Assembly: GCA_020465985.1 (NCBI GenBank)
Contig: JAANYP010002014.1
Location: forward strand, 16,544-80,543
Reading direction: 5' to 3'
From: Centrapalus pauciflorus
Taxonomy: Eukaryota > Streptophyta > Magnoliopsida > Asterales > Asteraceae
DNA: 64,000 bases
Below are positions 1-8,976 of this stretch, one piece after another; position 1 is the first letter of the stretch, and each line of letters begins with the position of its first letter. A program made the translations under genes and the position numbers. The notes below the pieces were generated by a model. It saw nothing but the letters and a program-made list of their open reading frames with translations. It searched no databases and had not been told where the DNA came from.

Positions 1-2
1 AT

Positions 3-2849
3 TTGGAGCCTGCTTCACTCCAATCTGAGTCTACCCAGACTCAGCCTAGACCCTCTGGTTCCTCCCAACAGGAACCAGTTGTACAAACGGAGATACCCAC
101 ATCAACTATCCCAGCCTCCCAACAGGCTGAGGATATTGAAAGACAGGAGTCCTCTCCACTCCATACTGTGTCCACACTGTCCCCCACTCATATCTCCTCA
201 CACCCTGAGTCTGCACGAGGTGTCCACGCTGCTGATATAGACCAATCAGCAGCTCAGCCTCAAACTTCTGCTCCCCATGATCCAGCTGTTTTGCACCAAA
301 CAGCTGCTGAGGGGCCAACATCCCAAGCTGATGAACCTCAGGGATCACACCATCCCTCTGGTGAGGCTGCTCCCTTCATGCAAATTCCATCAGCAGGTTT
401 CACCACTGCTGATGTTGAAATGCATATCCCATCTCCCAATGATGAGGTGCCTTTACACCAAGGCACTGCAGAGGGAACCACCACTGGTCTTCATGAGGGT
501 GTTGCAACACAAGCAGCATCTGAAAGGCCCCAAACATCATCCCCTTCTCCTGGTGATGCAGCTACAGCCGCTGCTGAAGGACCTCTTCATCCCTCCAACC
601 TGGGTCATCTTAATTTTGCCCAGGCTATGGAGCTTCTGTCAAAAGTCCCTCTTCCCTCTCCATCACATCCTCAAACACCAGCTTCATCATCATCTTCTCC
701 ATCTACCCACTCAAAACAATCTACCCATACACCTCCATCTCCCAAAGACCTGCCTTTGAAGGATCAGCTTTCTTTGCTGACAAACAAAGTTGGTTCTTTG
801 GAAAACACCATGAACTCTCTACCCTCCATCATATCAGACTCTGTGTCTGCACAACTTCAGGGGTTCTTTGATTCGTTCAAGGCCTCTTTCCCTACCACTC
901 TACAGCCTGATCAATCTCCACAGCTGTTAGCACTCACTGCTCAGCTGCAAACTGTGTCCACCTCCCTTTCCTCTATTCTTTCCATTCAGCAGGACTCTGT
1001 GTCCTCAATGACAGCTATTTCTCAACAGCTGTCATCACTTCTCACTTCTTGCAACTCTACCCTTCCAGCCACTCTGGCTAGCTTACAAACTCTAATTGGC
1101 TCCCTATCAAACTCTGTGTCATCAGATCTTGCTGATGTGCAAGATTCTCTAGAACTTCATCTTGCACAGCTGCAAACTCTGCTGTTCACAGCGTCTGACA
1201 GGGAAAATATTGTTAAGCTTACATCCCTTGCTGATTCCCACTTCTCTTCTCTTCAGACCTGTCTTTCCCAGCTTACTGAGGTGAAGGATAACTTGGCTTA
1301 CTTAGTGACTAGCCTTGTTGGTCCTAAACCTTCTGCTAAACCTGCTGGCAAGCCTGCTGACTTTGTGTCTTCAGGCAGACCAGGTGTTGAAGTCGCTGCT
1401 TCATCTCCTTCAAAGGGGGAGAAGTCATCTGCCTCGAAGACTAAGTCTAAGGGGGAGAAAACTTCTTCTTCTAAGGAGATACCAGTGTCTGCAACTCACA
1501 CTGGTCAGCCATCAGATGTCTTTGAAACAGGTACAGCTGAAGGCGCCTCTCAAGCTGCTATGCCTACTCAGGCTGTCTCTCCAAACCCTGCTCAGTCTAA
1601 GGGGGAGGAAGTCATTCCTGAGGACAGGCCTAGCAGTAAAAGGAGGCACTTAATTCTAACTGAAGAAGAAGAAGAAGAAGAGGAAGTTCCTGAGGCTGCT
1701 GTCACTACAGCAGCAGCTAAAGGAAAAGAAAAGGCAGCTGATGATCCCATACAGCAGAAACAGGCAGAAATTCAATTTCACAAGGCCAGGGCTAAAGAGA
1801 TGGGTCTTCCTATGCACAAGTACTTTGAGTTTAGAGAAGAACAGCTTCAAGCTCTGGAGGAATTGAGAAAAGAAGAAGAATCTGCTAAAGCTGCTAAATC
1901 CTTTGCACTCCAAGAAGCAAAGAAAATTAAAATGTCTACCTTTGAGGTGCAAAAGAAAATAATGGAAGCTGCCAGACAATCAGCAGGGGAGAAAGAGAAG
2001 GAAGTAGAGAAAGGTACTCAGGTCTCTGTGACCAAATCAACAGTACCCCATGCAAGAGCTCAATACCACTTTGACAACTTGGCTAAGAAAAAGTTTCATG
2101 ATGTTGCTGAAAGAAGGCTAGCCAAGGAAGCAATTGTCAAAGCTGTCCCTGTATCAAGGAAAGGCAGTCAGTGGAAGCTTAAAATAACAAGGATGGGTGC
2201 AACAGGCCCAGAATTGGAAACTTATGACCACACTGATGTAGCTCAGATGGGATACAGGGAGTGGATTGAGCTGGCAGTTGCCATGAGTGAATCAAAGTCT
2301 GAAACTGCTAAACAGATCAGGGCATATGTAAAGAAGTTGATGGAAAGAGTAAAGGATCTTGGCCTGATATCTAAGGAAATTAGTGAAGGTGTCTTTGTGA
2401 CACATCCAAAAATAAAGGCCAGGAGAACAAAGAAGGACACAGAGATGGAGCTACTCCTTACACTGATCGAACAGGGCGACTATGCCATTGAAATGAAGGG
2501 AGTTGATCATAGCCTGCCAAGTGGAATAGAGTTTGAGGATGGCAAAATTATTGAAGAACCTGAGCTGGGGGCATTTTGTGTAGATCCCCTAACTCAGAAG
2601 AAGTGCTTCCAAAGAGCCCTAGAGCTGTACAAAGTTGATCTGAGACAACTTGCCGCCTTCAGACTTGCAGTTTCATTTAGGCAGTCTAGCAAATGGAGAG
2701 CAGCCGTCTGGGATCAGCTCAGAGGCTTCTATGAAAGAGGAGAGCTCAATGATCCCAAGTTCATGGTCATCAGAAGTGAAGTTGAGGAACTTGAGGATAC
2801 AAGAGAAGAACTGGAAAAGATGTTCCAGGATCCCCCTCCAATGGAGTAA
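3..2849 (+). CDS. ORF3 of a family A (SIRE/Maximus-type copia) element, 3' part, open at the window edge
   Basis: An uninterrupted frame of about 948 codons runs off the left edge, so the TTG at position 3 is not a true start. The protein starts with a Pro/Ser/Thr/Gln-rich stretch (residues 1-230). A long Leu/Ser heptad-like region follows (about 250-440, probably coiled coil), then Lys/Ser repeats of the SKGEKSS type (450-500), a poly-Glu run (about 555-562), a Lys/Glu helical segment (580-700), and a C-terminal part (690-948) with few low-complexity stretches. It lies directly upstream of a polypurine tract and LTR, which is the env-like position in SIRE/Maximus elements. I see no signal peptide or membrane span in this part, so envelope function is not supported. 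A near-identical - strand paralogue at 59367-63526 shows the missing N-terminus. Function is unknown. Confidence 0.85.
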   Translation: MEPASLQSESTQTQPRPSGSSQQEPVVQTEIPTSTIPASQQAEDIERQESSPLHTVSTLSPTHISSHPESARGVHAADIDQSAAQPQTSAPHDPAVLHQTAAEGPTSQADEPQGSHHPSGEAAPFMQIPSAGFTTADVEMHIPSPNDEVPLHQGTAEGTTTGLHEGVATQAASERPQTSSPSPGDAATAAAEGPLHPSNLGHLNFAQAMELLSKVPLPSPSHPQTPASSSSSPSTHSKQSTHTPPSPKDLPLKDQLSLLTNKVGSLENTMNSLPSIISDSVSAQLQGFFDSFKASFPTTLQPDQSPQLLALTAQLQTVSTSLSSILSIQQDSVSSMTAISQQLSSLLTSCNSTLPATLASLQTLIGSLSNSVSSDLADVQDSLELHLAQLQTLLFTASDRENIVKLTSLADSHFSSLQTCLSQLTEVKDNLAYLVTSLVGPKPSAKPAGKPADFVSSGRPGVEVAASSPSKGEKSSASKTKSKGEKTSSSKEIPVSATHTGQPSDVFETGTAEGASQAAMPTQAVSPNPAQSKGEEVIPEDRPSSKRRHLILTEEEEEEEEVPEAAVTTAAAKGKEKAADDPIQQKQAEIQFHKARAKEMGLPMHKYFEFREEQLQALEELRKEEESAKAAKSFALQEAKKIKMSTFEVQKKIMEAARQSAGEKEKEVEKGTQVSVTKSTVPHARAQYHFDNLAKKKFHDVAERRLAKEAIVKAVPVSRKGSQWKLKITRMGATGPELETYDHTDVAQMGYREWIELAVAMSESKSETAKQIRAYVKKLMERVKDLGLISKEISEGVFVTHPKIKARRTKKDTEMELLLTLIEQGDYAIEMKGVDHSLPSGIEFEDGKIIEEPELGAFCVDPLTQKKCFQRALELYKVDLRQLAAFRLAVSFRQSSKWRAAVWDQLRGFYERGELNDPKFMVIRSEVEELEDTREELEKMFQDPPPME

Positions 2850-3191
2850 AGTCCATCTACCATCTGGGTAGGTGAAGAATGGAAGCTATCCATCAGTTAG
2901 ACAGGCTTACCGTTTTCTGCTCCCAACAAAAACAGTCCAATGTACATTAGTTGTACTCTATGTTACATATGTTGTAATTCTCTTTTACATTAGTTGTAAA
3001 ATACATTAGTGCATTAGTTGTACTCTTGTAAAAATATGTGTTGTTGTATGTAATCAAGAATCAGTGTATATAAAAACTGATCTTTTACTTTACTGTAATG
3101 TTGTAATTTTATTTCAGCAAATGTACTGTAAAAATATATAGTGATTTTTGATAAGACCAGCTTAGACTGGTTATTGCAAATAGGGGGAGAT
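2850..3191 (+). other. 3' untranslated region and polypurine tract of the family A element
   Basis: This non-coding stretch follows the ORF3 stop. Between 2943 and 3030 the short unit ACATTAGTTGTA recurs several times. It ends with the tract ATAGGGGGAGAT (about 3180-3191), the expected plus-strand priming site, immediately before the TG of the LTR. The same tail is present in reverse complement at 59017-59366. Confidence 0.85.
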
Positions 3192-4314
3192 TGTTAGGCA
3201 CAAAAAGGCCTCAGTCAAACCTGTTCTACATCTGAGGGGGAGATTTATAATCAAACCTGTTGATGCATTTGAAGGTTATATTTAAGGCCTGTTATATGCC
3301 TTATTAAAGCCTAAAGATGATTTGCAATATTAGTCTAAAGCTGTTCTATGTGTCGCATGTGTTGCAACTAACAGTTTGTCCAAGCTGCTCTGTCTGCTGA
3401 ACAGGCTGGACATAAACTGTCTACGCTGCTCTACACTGGTGAGCAGCTTAGGCACTTTTAAAGTGTTCTGTTCTTTGTGAACAGAACCTGTTCTTTGTGA
3501 ACAGGCTAAACACTTTATGGAATACGTTTCCAAGTCATCATGTATTGTTTTTGACTGCTAGATCAGTTTACAAAGTCGAAGACAAAGTGGAAAACAGAAC
3601 TGCTCAGTCTGCCCAAGCTGTTCTGTAACGTGAAGACAAAAGGTTATTTGAAAAAGGGTGACAGACCTTTTTCTTATATCAAAATAGGCCTTTACAAGGA
3701 AGAAAGACGCAAAGTTGACATTCCCAAATTAGTTAAAGGCAATGCAACAGTAGACAAAGTAAAAAGACAAAAGTTCTGCACATATGAAGTCAAGTCTGCT
3801 TTTCAGAAAAGTGCAGAAAAGGTTATGTTGTCTTTTCAACAAGACTTCTCCTTTTTCATTCCGTCCAATGAAGATGTTTCTCTTAGATCCTCTGAGTGAG
3901 TATAAAAGGAAGCTTCTAAGGACAGAAAGATGTGTGAAGAAAAAGCTAAGTGTTGAAACCAAGAGTGAACGTGCAAGTGTGATTTTCATGCATGCAAGCC
4001 TTCTGTGTAAATCAGTATCTGTGTGTCTAAGCTGTTTTACATAAGCTGTTCCCTTAAGTCTTGTAAACACAGTGAGTGCTTCTTAGTGAGTGTATTCATT
4101 GTATTCTAGTTTGAGTTTGTCTTAGACTAGTAAACATACTGTTGTATCTGTCATCTCAGCTTGAACTATTCCGCATTCAAGCTTGTTTGTAATTAACAAA
4201 TTGTTGATAATACATACAAACATTGAGAAAATAATGTGTAGTTTTTAAATAGCTGTATTCACCCCCCCTCTACAGCTTAAAGCTATATACTTTGGGAACC
4301 TCTCAGGACCTACA
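3192..4314 (+). repeat. Family A LTR, serving as 3' LTR of one copy and 5' LTR of the next
   Basis: The LTR starts TGTTAGGCAC after the polypurine tract and ends CTACA two bases before a primer site (1123 bp). Homologous LTRs lie at 25720-26839, 38436-39559 and 57889-59016, all on the - strand. It is most like the 57889 copy. Upstream is an ORF3 tail and downstream are a primer site and gag, so one LTR is shared by two tandem copies, as unequal recombination would leave it. A C-run at 4262-4268 varies in length between copies. Confidence 0.92.
3901..3908 (+). promoter_or_regulatory. TATA box of the family A LTR
   Basis: TATAAAAG lies about 410 bp before the LTR end. The same motif is conserved in the other three family A LTRs (reverse complement at 26121-26128, 38840-38847 and 58297-58304), which supports it as the U3 core promoter. 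Transcription would start about 30 bp downstream. Confidence 0.7.
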
Positions 4315-4316
4315 AC

Positions 4317-4328
4317 TGGTATCAGAGC
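4317..4328 (+). other. Primer binding site, tRNA-iMet type
   Basis: TGGTATCAGAGC lies two bases after the LTR end. This is the usual copia/gypsy plant primer site complementary to the 3' end of initiator Met tRNA. Its presence shows that the LTR at 3192-4314 acts as a 5' LTR for what follows. Confidence 0.92.
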
Positions 4329-4375
4329 AGTTTAGAGTGTGTGTCATTCTAGATCTCTCATTCTCCCAAGTTTCC

Positions 4376-5224
4376 ATGGACAACAGTGCTGCAAATTCTT
4401 CTTACTATGACAATGGCTCTATGGGCAAACCTCCAAAATTTAATCATCAAAACTTCTCTGGTTGGAAGTGCAGAATGATGCTCTATTTAGAGAATCTGGA
4501 TGTGCAACTACCAGAGATAGTGATGGAGGGTCCCTATGTGCCAACCTCTGTTACTACAATAACTCCAGCGGTTGAAGGAGCTGCTCCTGAAATCAGGACC
4601 TTTGAGAAAGCTAAAGCTCAATGGTCTGATGAAGACAAGAGACTGGTGGCTCTGGATGCAAAGGCCAGGAACAACCTGGTCATTTCTCTTCCTGATGATG
4701 TGTTCAAACAGGTTGAGAAAATGAAGACAGCAAAAGAGATGTGGGATACTTTGTGTACAGTCTATGATGGACCCACAATCACACTGGACAACAGGATCAA
4801 CAATCTTGTTAGACAGTATGAACTCTTCTTTGCTAAACCAAAGGAGACTCTCACTGAAACCTACACCAGGTTTACTGCCCTAGTGAATGATCTCAAGGCT
4901 GTTGGGATCACTAAGGATAGTCTTACCCTGGTAAATAAATTTCTGGACATTCTACCTGAAGAGTGGAACTACTTCTCAACAATTCTAAGGAACTCAGGTA
5001 CTATCAGAAGTATGGATCTGGTCAATCTGTATGGATCCTTACTGAATGATGAACAGTCATGGCAACAAAAGAGAAATGCCTTGGAAATGTCCAAAAGAGG
5101 TGCAGCCTTTGTGGCTAATGTGAGACAGCCTGTAAATCAGGTGAGTGATGTGTTCACTCAACCTACAACCACTCCATCAACTTCAACTCCATCAACTTTC
5201 GTTCCATTTACTGAAAATCAGTGA
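4376..5224 (+). pseudogene. gag: Family A gag, N-terminal part, fused at its end to family B sequence
   Basis: A 282-codon frame starts at ATG 4376, 48 bases after the primer site. It carries the copia gag (UBN2-type) fold, with KPPKFNHQNFSGWK near residue 20, KEMWDTLCTVYDG near 125 and LVNKFLDILPEEWNYFSTIL near 190. The matching gag of the complete element lies at 37450-38369 on the - strand. At about 5162, just after the DVFTQ motif, the frame leaves family A. It reads a Thr/Ser/Pro stretch otherwise found only in the family B ORF near 56700, then stops at 5222. No zinc knuckle, protease or reverse transcriptase follows, so this is a truncated, chimeric gag. Confidence 0.85.
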
Positions 5225-6658
5225 TTCACAGAGTTGAAAGGCGAGGTAGACTTCCAAACAATCCAAATATTTCAGCTCTCGCAAGCTGTAAACGAGTTGC
5301 AGCAACATAACTCCAGGCTGGAGCAGCTGAATCCTCAGCTACAAACTAAAGTGGCTGCTCAACAAGAAGCAATGACAGCTCAGCAGTCTCAAATTCTGAC
5401 TCTTCAGACCCTGGTCAAGCAAATATTGAAAGATCTACAAGCTTAGGGGAAGAGTAGTTGTAAGGGTGATGAGTTGAGCATATTTAAGATCTTCCACAAG
5501 AGACTGCTCAGCAAGCTGAACTTCAGGGGGATCCTAGAACATCTGGTTCAGGAGGAGATCAAGAGAAAGGCAAGGCTCCCGAAGGATCAGAGGTCTTCGA
5601 ACTGGAAATGATCGGAGCCTTGGCCGGAATAGATGTTGAGTTCAGATTTGAGTTTGAGGAATTCATAGATCAGGAGGTTCTGGAAGAAGGAGAGTTCTTA
5701 TTTGAGGATGTTCCAGACTAGAAATCCGATGACGAAGTGTTAGAAGATGAAGATGATAATGTTAATGACGTTTTCATTCATTAGCAGCCTATCACAGAGA
5801 TATATGAGAACGAAAATCAGAATGTAATAGATATTGATTTGCTGAGATCTGTAGATAATGAAGAATCAGAGTCTGATGCAACTGACAAGGAGCTATCAAA
5901 TGAGGAGAAAAGAAGTCTGTGGTTAAAGAAAGATGAAAAGAAGGATGTCTAGGCAATGAAGAAAGAGATGAGGATTCCAAGGCTACACAAACTATCAGGA
6001 GGCATTCTCAGGTGGTTCTTTGACAAAGAACTGCAGCTATTTGTACCAAAAAGAAGAGACGGTTTGTAGTATTTGAGAAGATCGTTGAAAGACTTCAGGT
6101 CATTTCCTAAATATGAAGTGAAAAAATTGGCTTGGAAAGAATTGAACAACCGGGGAGACGACCAATATGTAGAAGTGTTAGCAAGAATTATTAGAAAAGA
6201 GTCGATCTGGAAGGTTTGCGAGACTTAAGCCAAGATATGGAAAAAGAGTAGTGGATGAAACCAGAATAGATCCACTTACCAGTAGACCATGGGCTAAGAC
6301 GGTTTACAAACCAGTCAGATGCTTGATGAAGTGACCATTAAAGACAATGCCACAGGATGTTCTGAAGAATATGAAGTGGTGGTACGTCGATAATGAAACA
6401 GCTGAAGCCATAATGGAGGATGAAGAAGAGAAGGTAATTTTGAACGTATACGATCCTTTGCACCTTGTCAACTTATCCAAAGATGACCTACAGAAGCTTC
6501 ATAATCAGCCAATATTCTATCATGAAGGCTAGAGATCTGAAGGCAGGAAGTTTCAGAAAGTTGTAAAGGTTTGTGTAGAACATGGATTGTATGCAGGAAG
6601 TATTTCGAATCAACCTAGTTCTATAGATTAACTGAATATCTAACTAGAAGCTATCGTC
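5162..6658 (+). pseudogene. Family B ORF tail (ORF3-like), broken
   Basis: This stretch is homologous to the - strand sequence from about 56730 down to 55200. Shared landmarks are a Gln/Leu coiled coil (QLSQAVNELQQHNSRLE, about 5276-5326), an acidic region, and a C-terminal block with WWYV and YDPLHLVNLSKDDL (about 6371-6496). Many stops and frameshifts break it. The longest open piece of the C-terminal block is 6347-6532. I find no reverse transcriptase or integrase motif. It precedes a polypurine tract and LTR, so it holds the 3'-ORF position of an LTR element. Function is unknown. Confidence 0.75.
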
Positions 6659-6696
6659 AAGGGGGAGTCTGTTAGTGCACCCTGTGTGACGATAGC
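6650..6696 (+). other. Family B polypurine tract inside a 10-bp inverted repeat
   Basis: AAGGGGGAGTC (6659-6669) directly precedes the LTR. GCTATCGTCA at 6650-6659 is perfectly complementary to TGACGATAGC at 6687-6696 inside the LTR, so the tract lies in the loop of a possible hairpin. The B copy at 55153-55199 keeps the pairing with one mismatch. Confidence 0.75.
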
Positions 6697-7217
6697 AGTC
6701 TAGGTATGGATGGTCTTTAGTAATAGATTCGGTTTTGCAAAAACAATCTATATATGTTTGATCTTGTTTGTGTATGATGTTTACATTTGCATGATAAGTT
6801 CAAAGATAAGTTCTAGAATAAGTTCAAAGATAAGTTCTAGAACAAGTTCAAAGGCTAGGGTTCGAACTTAGTGAAGCTAAGTTCGAATAGTTTTGGACAA
6901 GTTCGTGGGCTTGGGCCTAAACGAACTTGTTTAAGTTAAGTTCGAACTTAATCTCTATAATTCAGAGTTAATCCGTTTGAATTAGGGACTTTTGGAGAAA
7001 TTAGCATTGAGAGGTCGTATCAGTGCACGTATGAACTTGTGAGATTTCAGAGACTTATTTCGAAGAAATACGCGTGTCGGGTCGTTCGTTGTAACGACTA
7101 TGATTGTGTTCGTCTCCGGTTTCCGTGTGTGATTGATCCGTTAAACCCTAACGAGGATTCCACACTCGCTGGAAGGTGTCGCGTCAAGATCAGATCCGTG
7201 CTACAGGTGACCTTACA
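6670..7217 (+). repeat. Family B LTR, copy 1
   Basis: It starts TGTTAGTGCACC and ends ACCTTACA (548 bp). Copies are at 54630-55179 (- strand) and, more diverged, at 22944-23525. It contains a 25-bp direct repeat (about 6797-6850). It also has perfect hairpins with 11-bp arms (6861-6871 with 6877-6887) and 10-bp arms (6897-6906 with 6921-6930), built on the word AAGTTCG. Upstream is a B tail and downstream a C leader and ORF, so it may be a shared LTR of a tandem pair. No clear primer site follows. Confidence 0.82.
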
Positions 7218-7663
7218 TATCTGAGGGTTCTAATTCTCGGGTGACTATTCTTTCGCAAGTTTTCAAAGGAAAATATTTTAGACTTCAAAATTTCCAAGGC
7301 AAGTCTGGGTTCATGCTTCATCCAAGAGTTACAACTCTCGGATGACACTATGTCCAAGAGTTGGCCCCTAAATTTTTTTTTTCTATGTCTGGAAAAACCC
7401 AGTGTTGAGCTCACTTGAAAGATCACTTAATCAAGGGATTTAACTCATGTCCAAAGGATGTTTGACTTGAATTGATCTGAGTTAGGGCTGGTCTTGATGA
7501 CTTTGGTTCTACTAATGAATTATCTTTTAGAAAATTTATCAATAGAAGCCCATTAACAAATCATATTCATTCTATCTAACTCTTAATAGATGAAACATCA
7601 TTTACTAAGTCAGATCTTATTTCATAGATATATATCTAACCTACAGTCCTTCAACAGGTATAA
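7218..7663 (+). other. Leader between LTR copy 1 and the C ORF start
   Basis: This 446-bp stretch holds no convincing frame and no TGG-type primer site at its start. It includes repeated short words such as CCAAGAGTT. I read it as the 5' untranslated leader of element C because an ORF begins at its end. Confidence 0.45.
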
Positions 7664-7672
7664 ATGGCCTCC
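7664..7672 (+). pseudogene. First three codons of the C ORF, split by an Athila-like insertion
   Basis: The ATG at 7664 is followed by two codons and then the 5-bp target duplication of the gypsy insertion (CCTCC, 7668-7672). The reading continues after the second duplication copy at 17215. This start is inferred from the continuity and from lying at the end of a leader. Confidence 0.5.
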
Positions 7673-8793
7673 TGGTCGGGTTATAATTAACTATGTTTAT
7701 AAAGTGTAAAAGAGCTGGTTTTTAATGAAAATGCGTCTTAGAATGTTCTACTATTGATAAATTTCATAATGTATGTAGGTAATCATCTCACGAACAAGTC
7801 CAGCAAATTTGAGAGCAATCAGAGATACTTATGGAAAGCCAAGCGCAGTGGGGGACGTAGCCCTGCTCCCTAACCACGTACGTGCTCCATAGAGAGTTTG
7901 GCCACCAAAAGAAGAGGAGCGCAAAACCAGACGCAACCCGAGCGCAGACCCAGGTGCAGGGGGGGAGGCCTGTGCCCCCGGCTGCGCTCTACCCATAAAA
8001 ATAATTTTCCGCACTTTTTCTAAGGTTTTGAGGTTGCCAATATATAGTTGACATACCAGACGAAAAAAAGTCGCATTTATTGCGAGAAAAATCTTGGAAT
8101 AGGTTACGGTTGAGCGAATACGACTACGAAGAACGAGCGAGACGAAGTGCGGCGCTGTCAAAGATGATGAACCAACAACTCTTGAGTATCGCACACACGA
8201 TGCCCAGCTAATCTCGCCATAATCATTCCCGGAGGAACAACGACGCTAAGTGTTTACTTTATGAACGATTATTTTTGTTTACGTGTTATTGAATGTTTAT
8301 GTTTTGATTGTAAACGATTGACTGTTATTTACTTTGTTGCGTTTCGTAAGATAGTTCGTTAATATTTTATTATTCGTGTCGAGTTACATGTTTAATTAAG
8401 ACGAGTAATCATAGTAACACGCGCTATGCCCAAGATCACGTAACGATATTAATAACGATTATAAAAGGTTACATCTATGTAATCTTATTGTTCTTAAAAG
8501 TAAACATGAAGCTAAGTGTGGAATCCGAGAGTGGTTATCCTCGTTAACATATTTAATCAAACGAACTAATTAAGTTTTCTCTTACAATTGCGCCAGTAAT
8601 TAGTTTATTGAGTCTTATAAAAGCAAGTCATAATCTTTCACAATTATTCACCTTTCCAACTAATCAAGTTCGTGATGCTAGTCGCTCGAATACGTGTAAT
8701 TAACCTCTCGCTCCCTGTGGATACGATCCCTACTTACCCTAGCTTCTAAGGTATTTAGTTGTTATTTTTGGCGAGGTAATGACACTTGTTTTA
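7673..8793 (+). repeat. 5' LTR of the Athila-like element
   Basis: It starts TGGTCGGGTT and ends at about TGTTTTA (original CA lost). It matches 16070-17209 along its length. A GC-rich stretch near 7925-7990 includes a 7-G run that is 21 G in the 3' copy. Near its end it carries GGATACGATCCCTACTTACC, a phrase shared in closely similar form with the LTR at 46947-48059. Confidence 0.9.
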
Positions 8794-8799
8794 AAATTT

Positions 8800-8817
8800 T
8801 GGTGCCGTTGCCGGGGA
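8800..8817 (+). other. Primer binding site, tRNA-Asp type
   Basis: TGGTGCCGTTGCCGGGGA differs by one base from the sequence complementary to the 3' end of plant tRNA-Asp, the usual Athila/TAT primer. It lies six bases after the LTR end. Confidence 0.85.
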
Positions 8818-8976
8818 GCTGTTGCGCTTAGCTACACGTATTTTTGTAACTAGTTTTAATTTAGTTTATTTGCTTATTTGTTTTAGTTTGTTTTATTATT
8901 TGTTTATTTGTTATTATTTTGTTTTATTTAGTTTTATTATTGCCTTTATTATTATTATTATTAAGAAGAGAGAATT
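8818..8976 (+). other. Athila-like leader
   Basis: T-rich untranslated leader with a (TTA)n-like stretch near 8940-8965, between the primer site and the gag ATG at 8977. Confidence 0.5.

Noticed and set aside
3630..4044. Small overlapping frames on both strands inside the A LTR
   Set aside because: They lie in U3/R of an LTR with a TATA box, recur in the other A LTRs as non-coding, and have no domain.
7205..7230. Primer site after LTR copy 1, which would make it a standard 5' LTR
   Set aside because: No TGG-type primer site is seen after ACCTTACA. The shared GGTGACCTTACA belongs to the LTR in both B copies.
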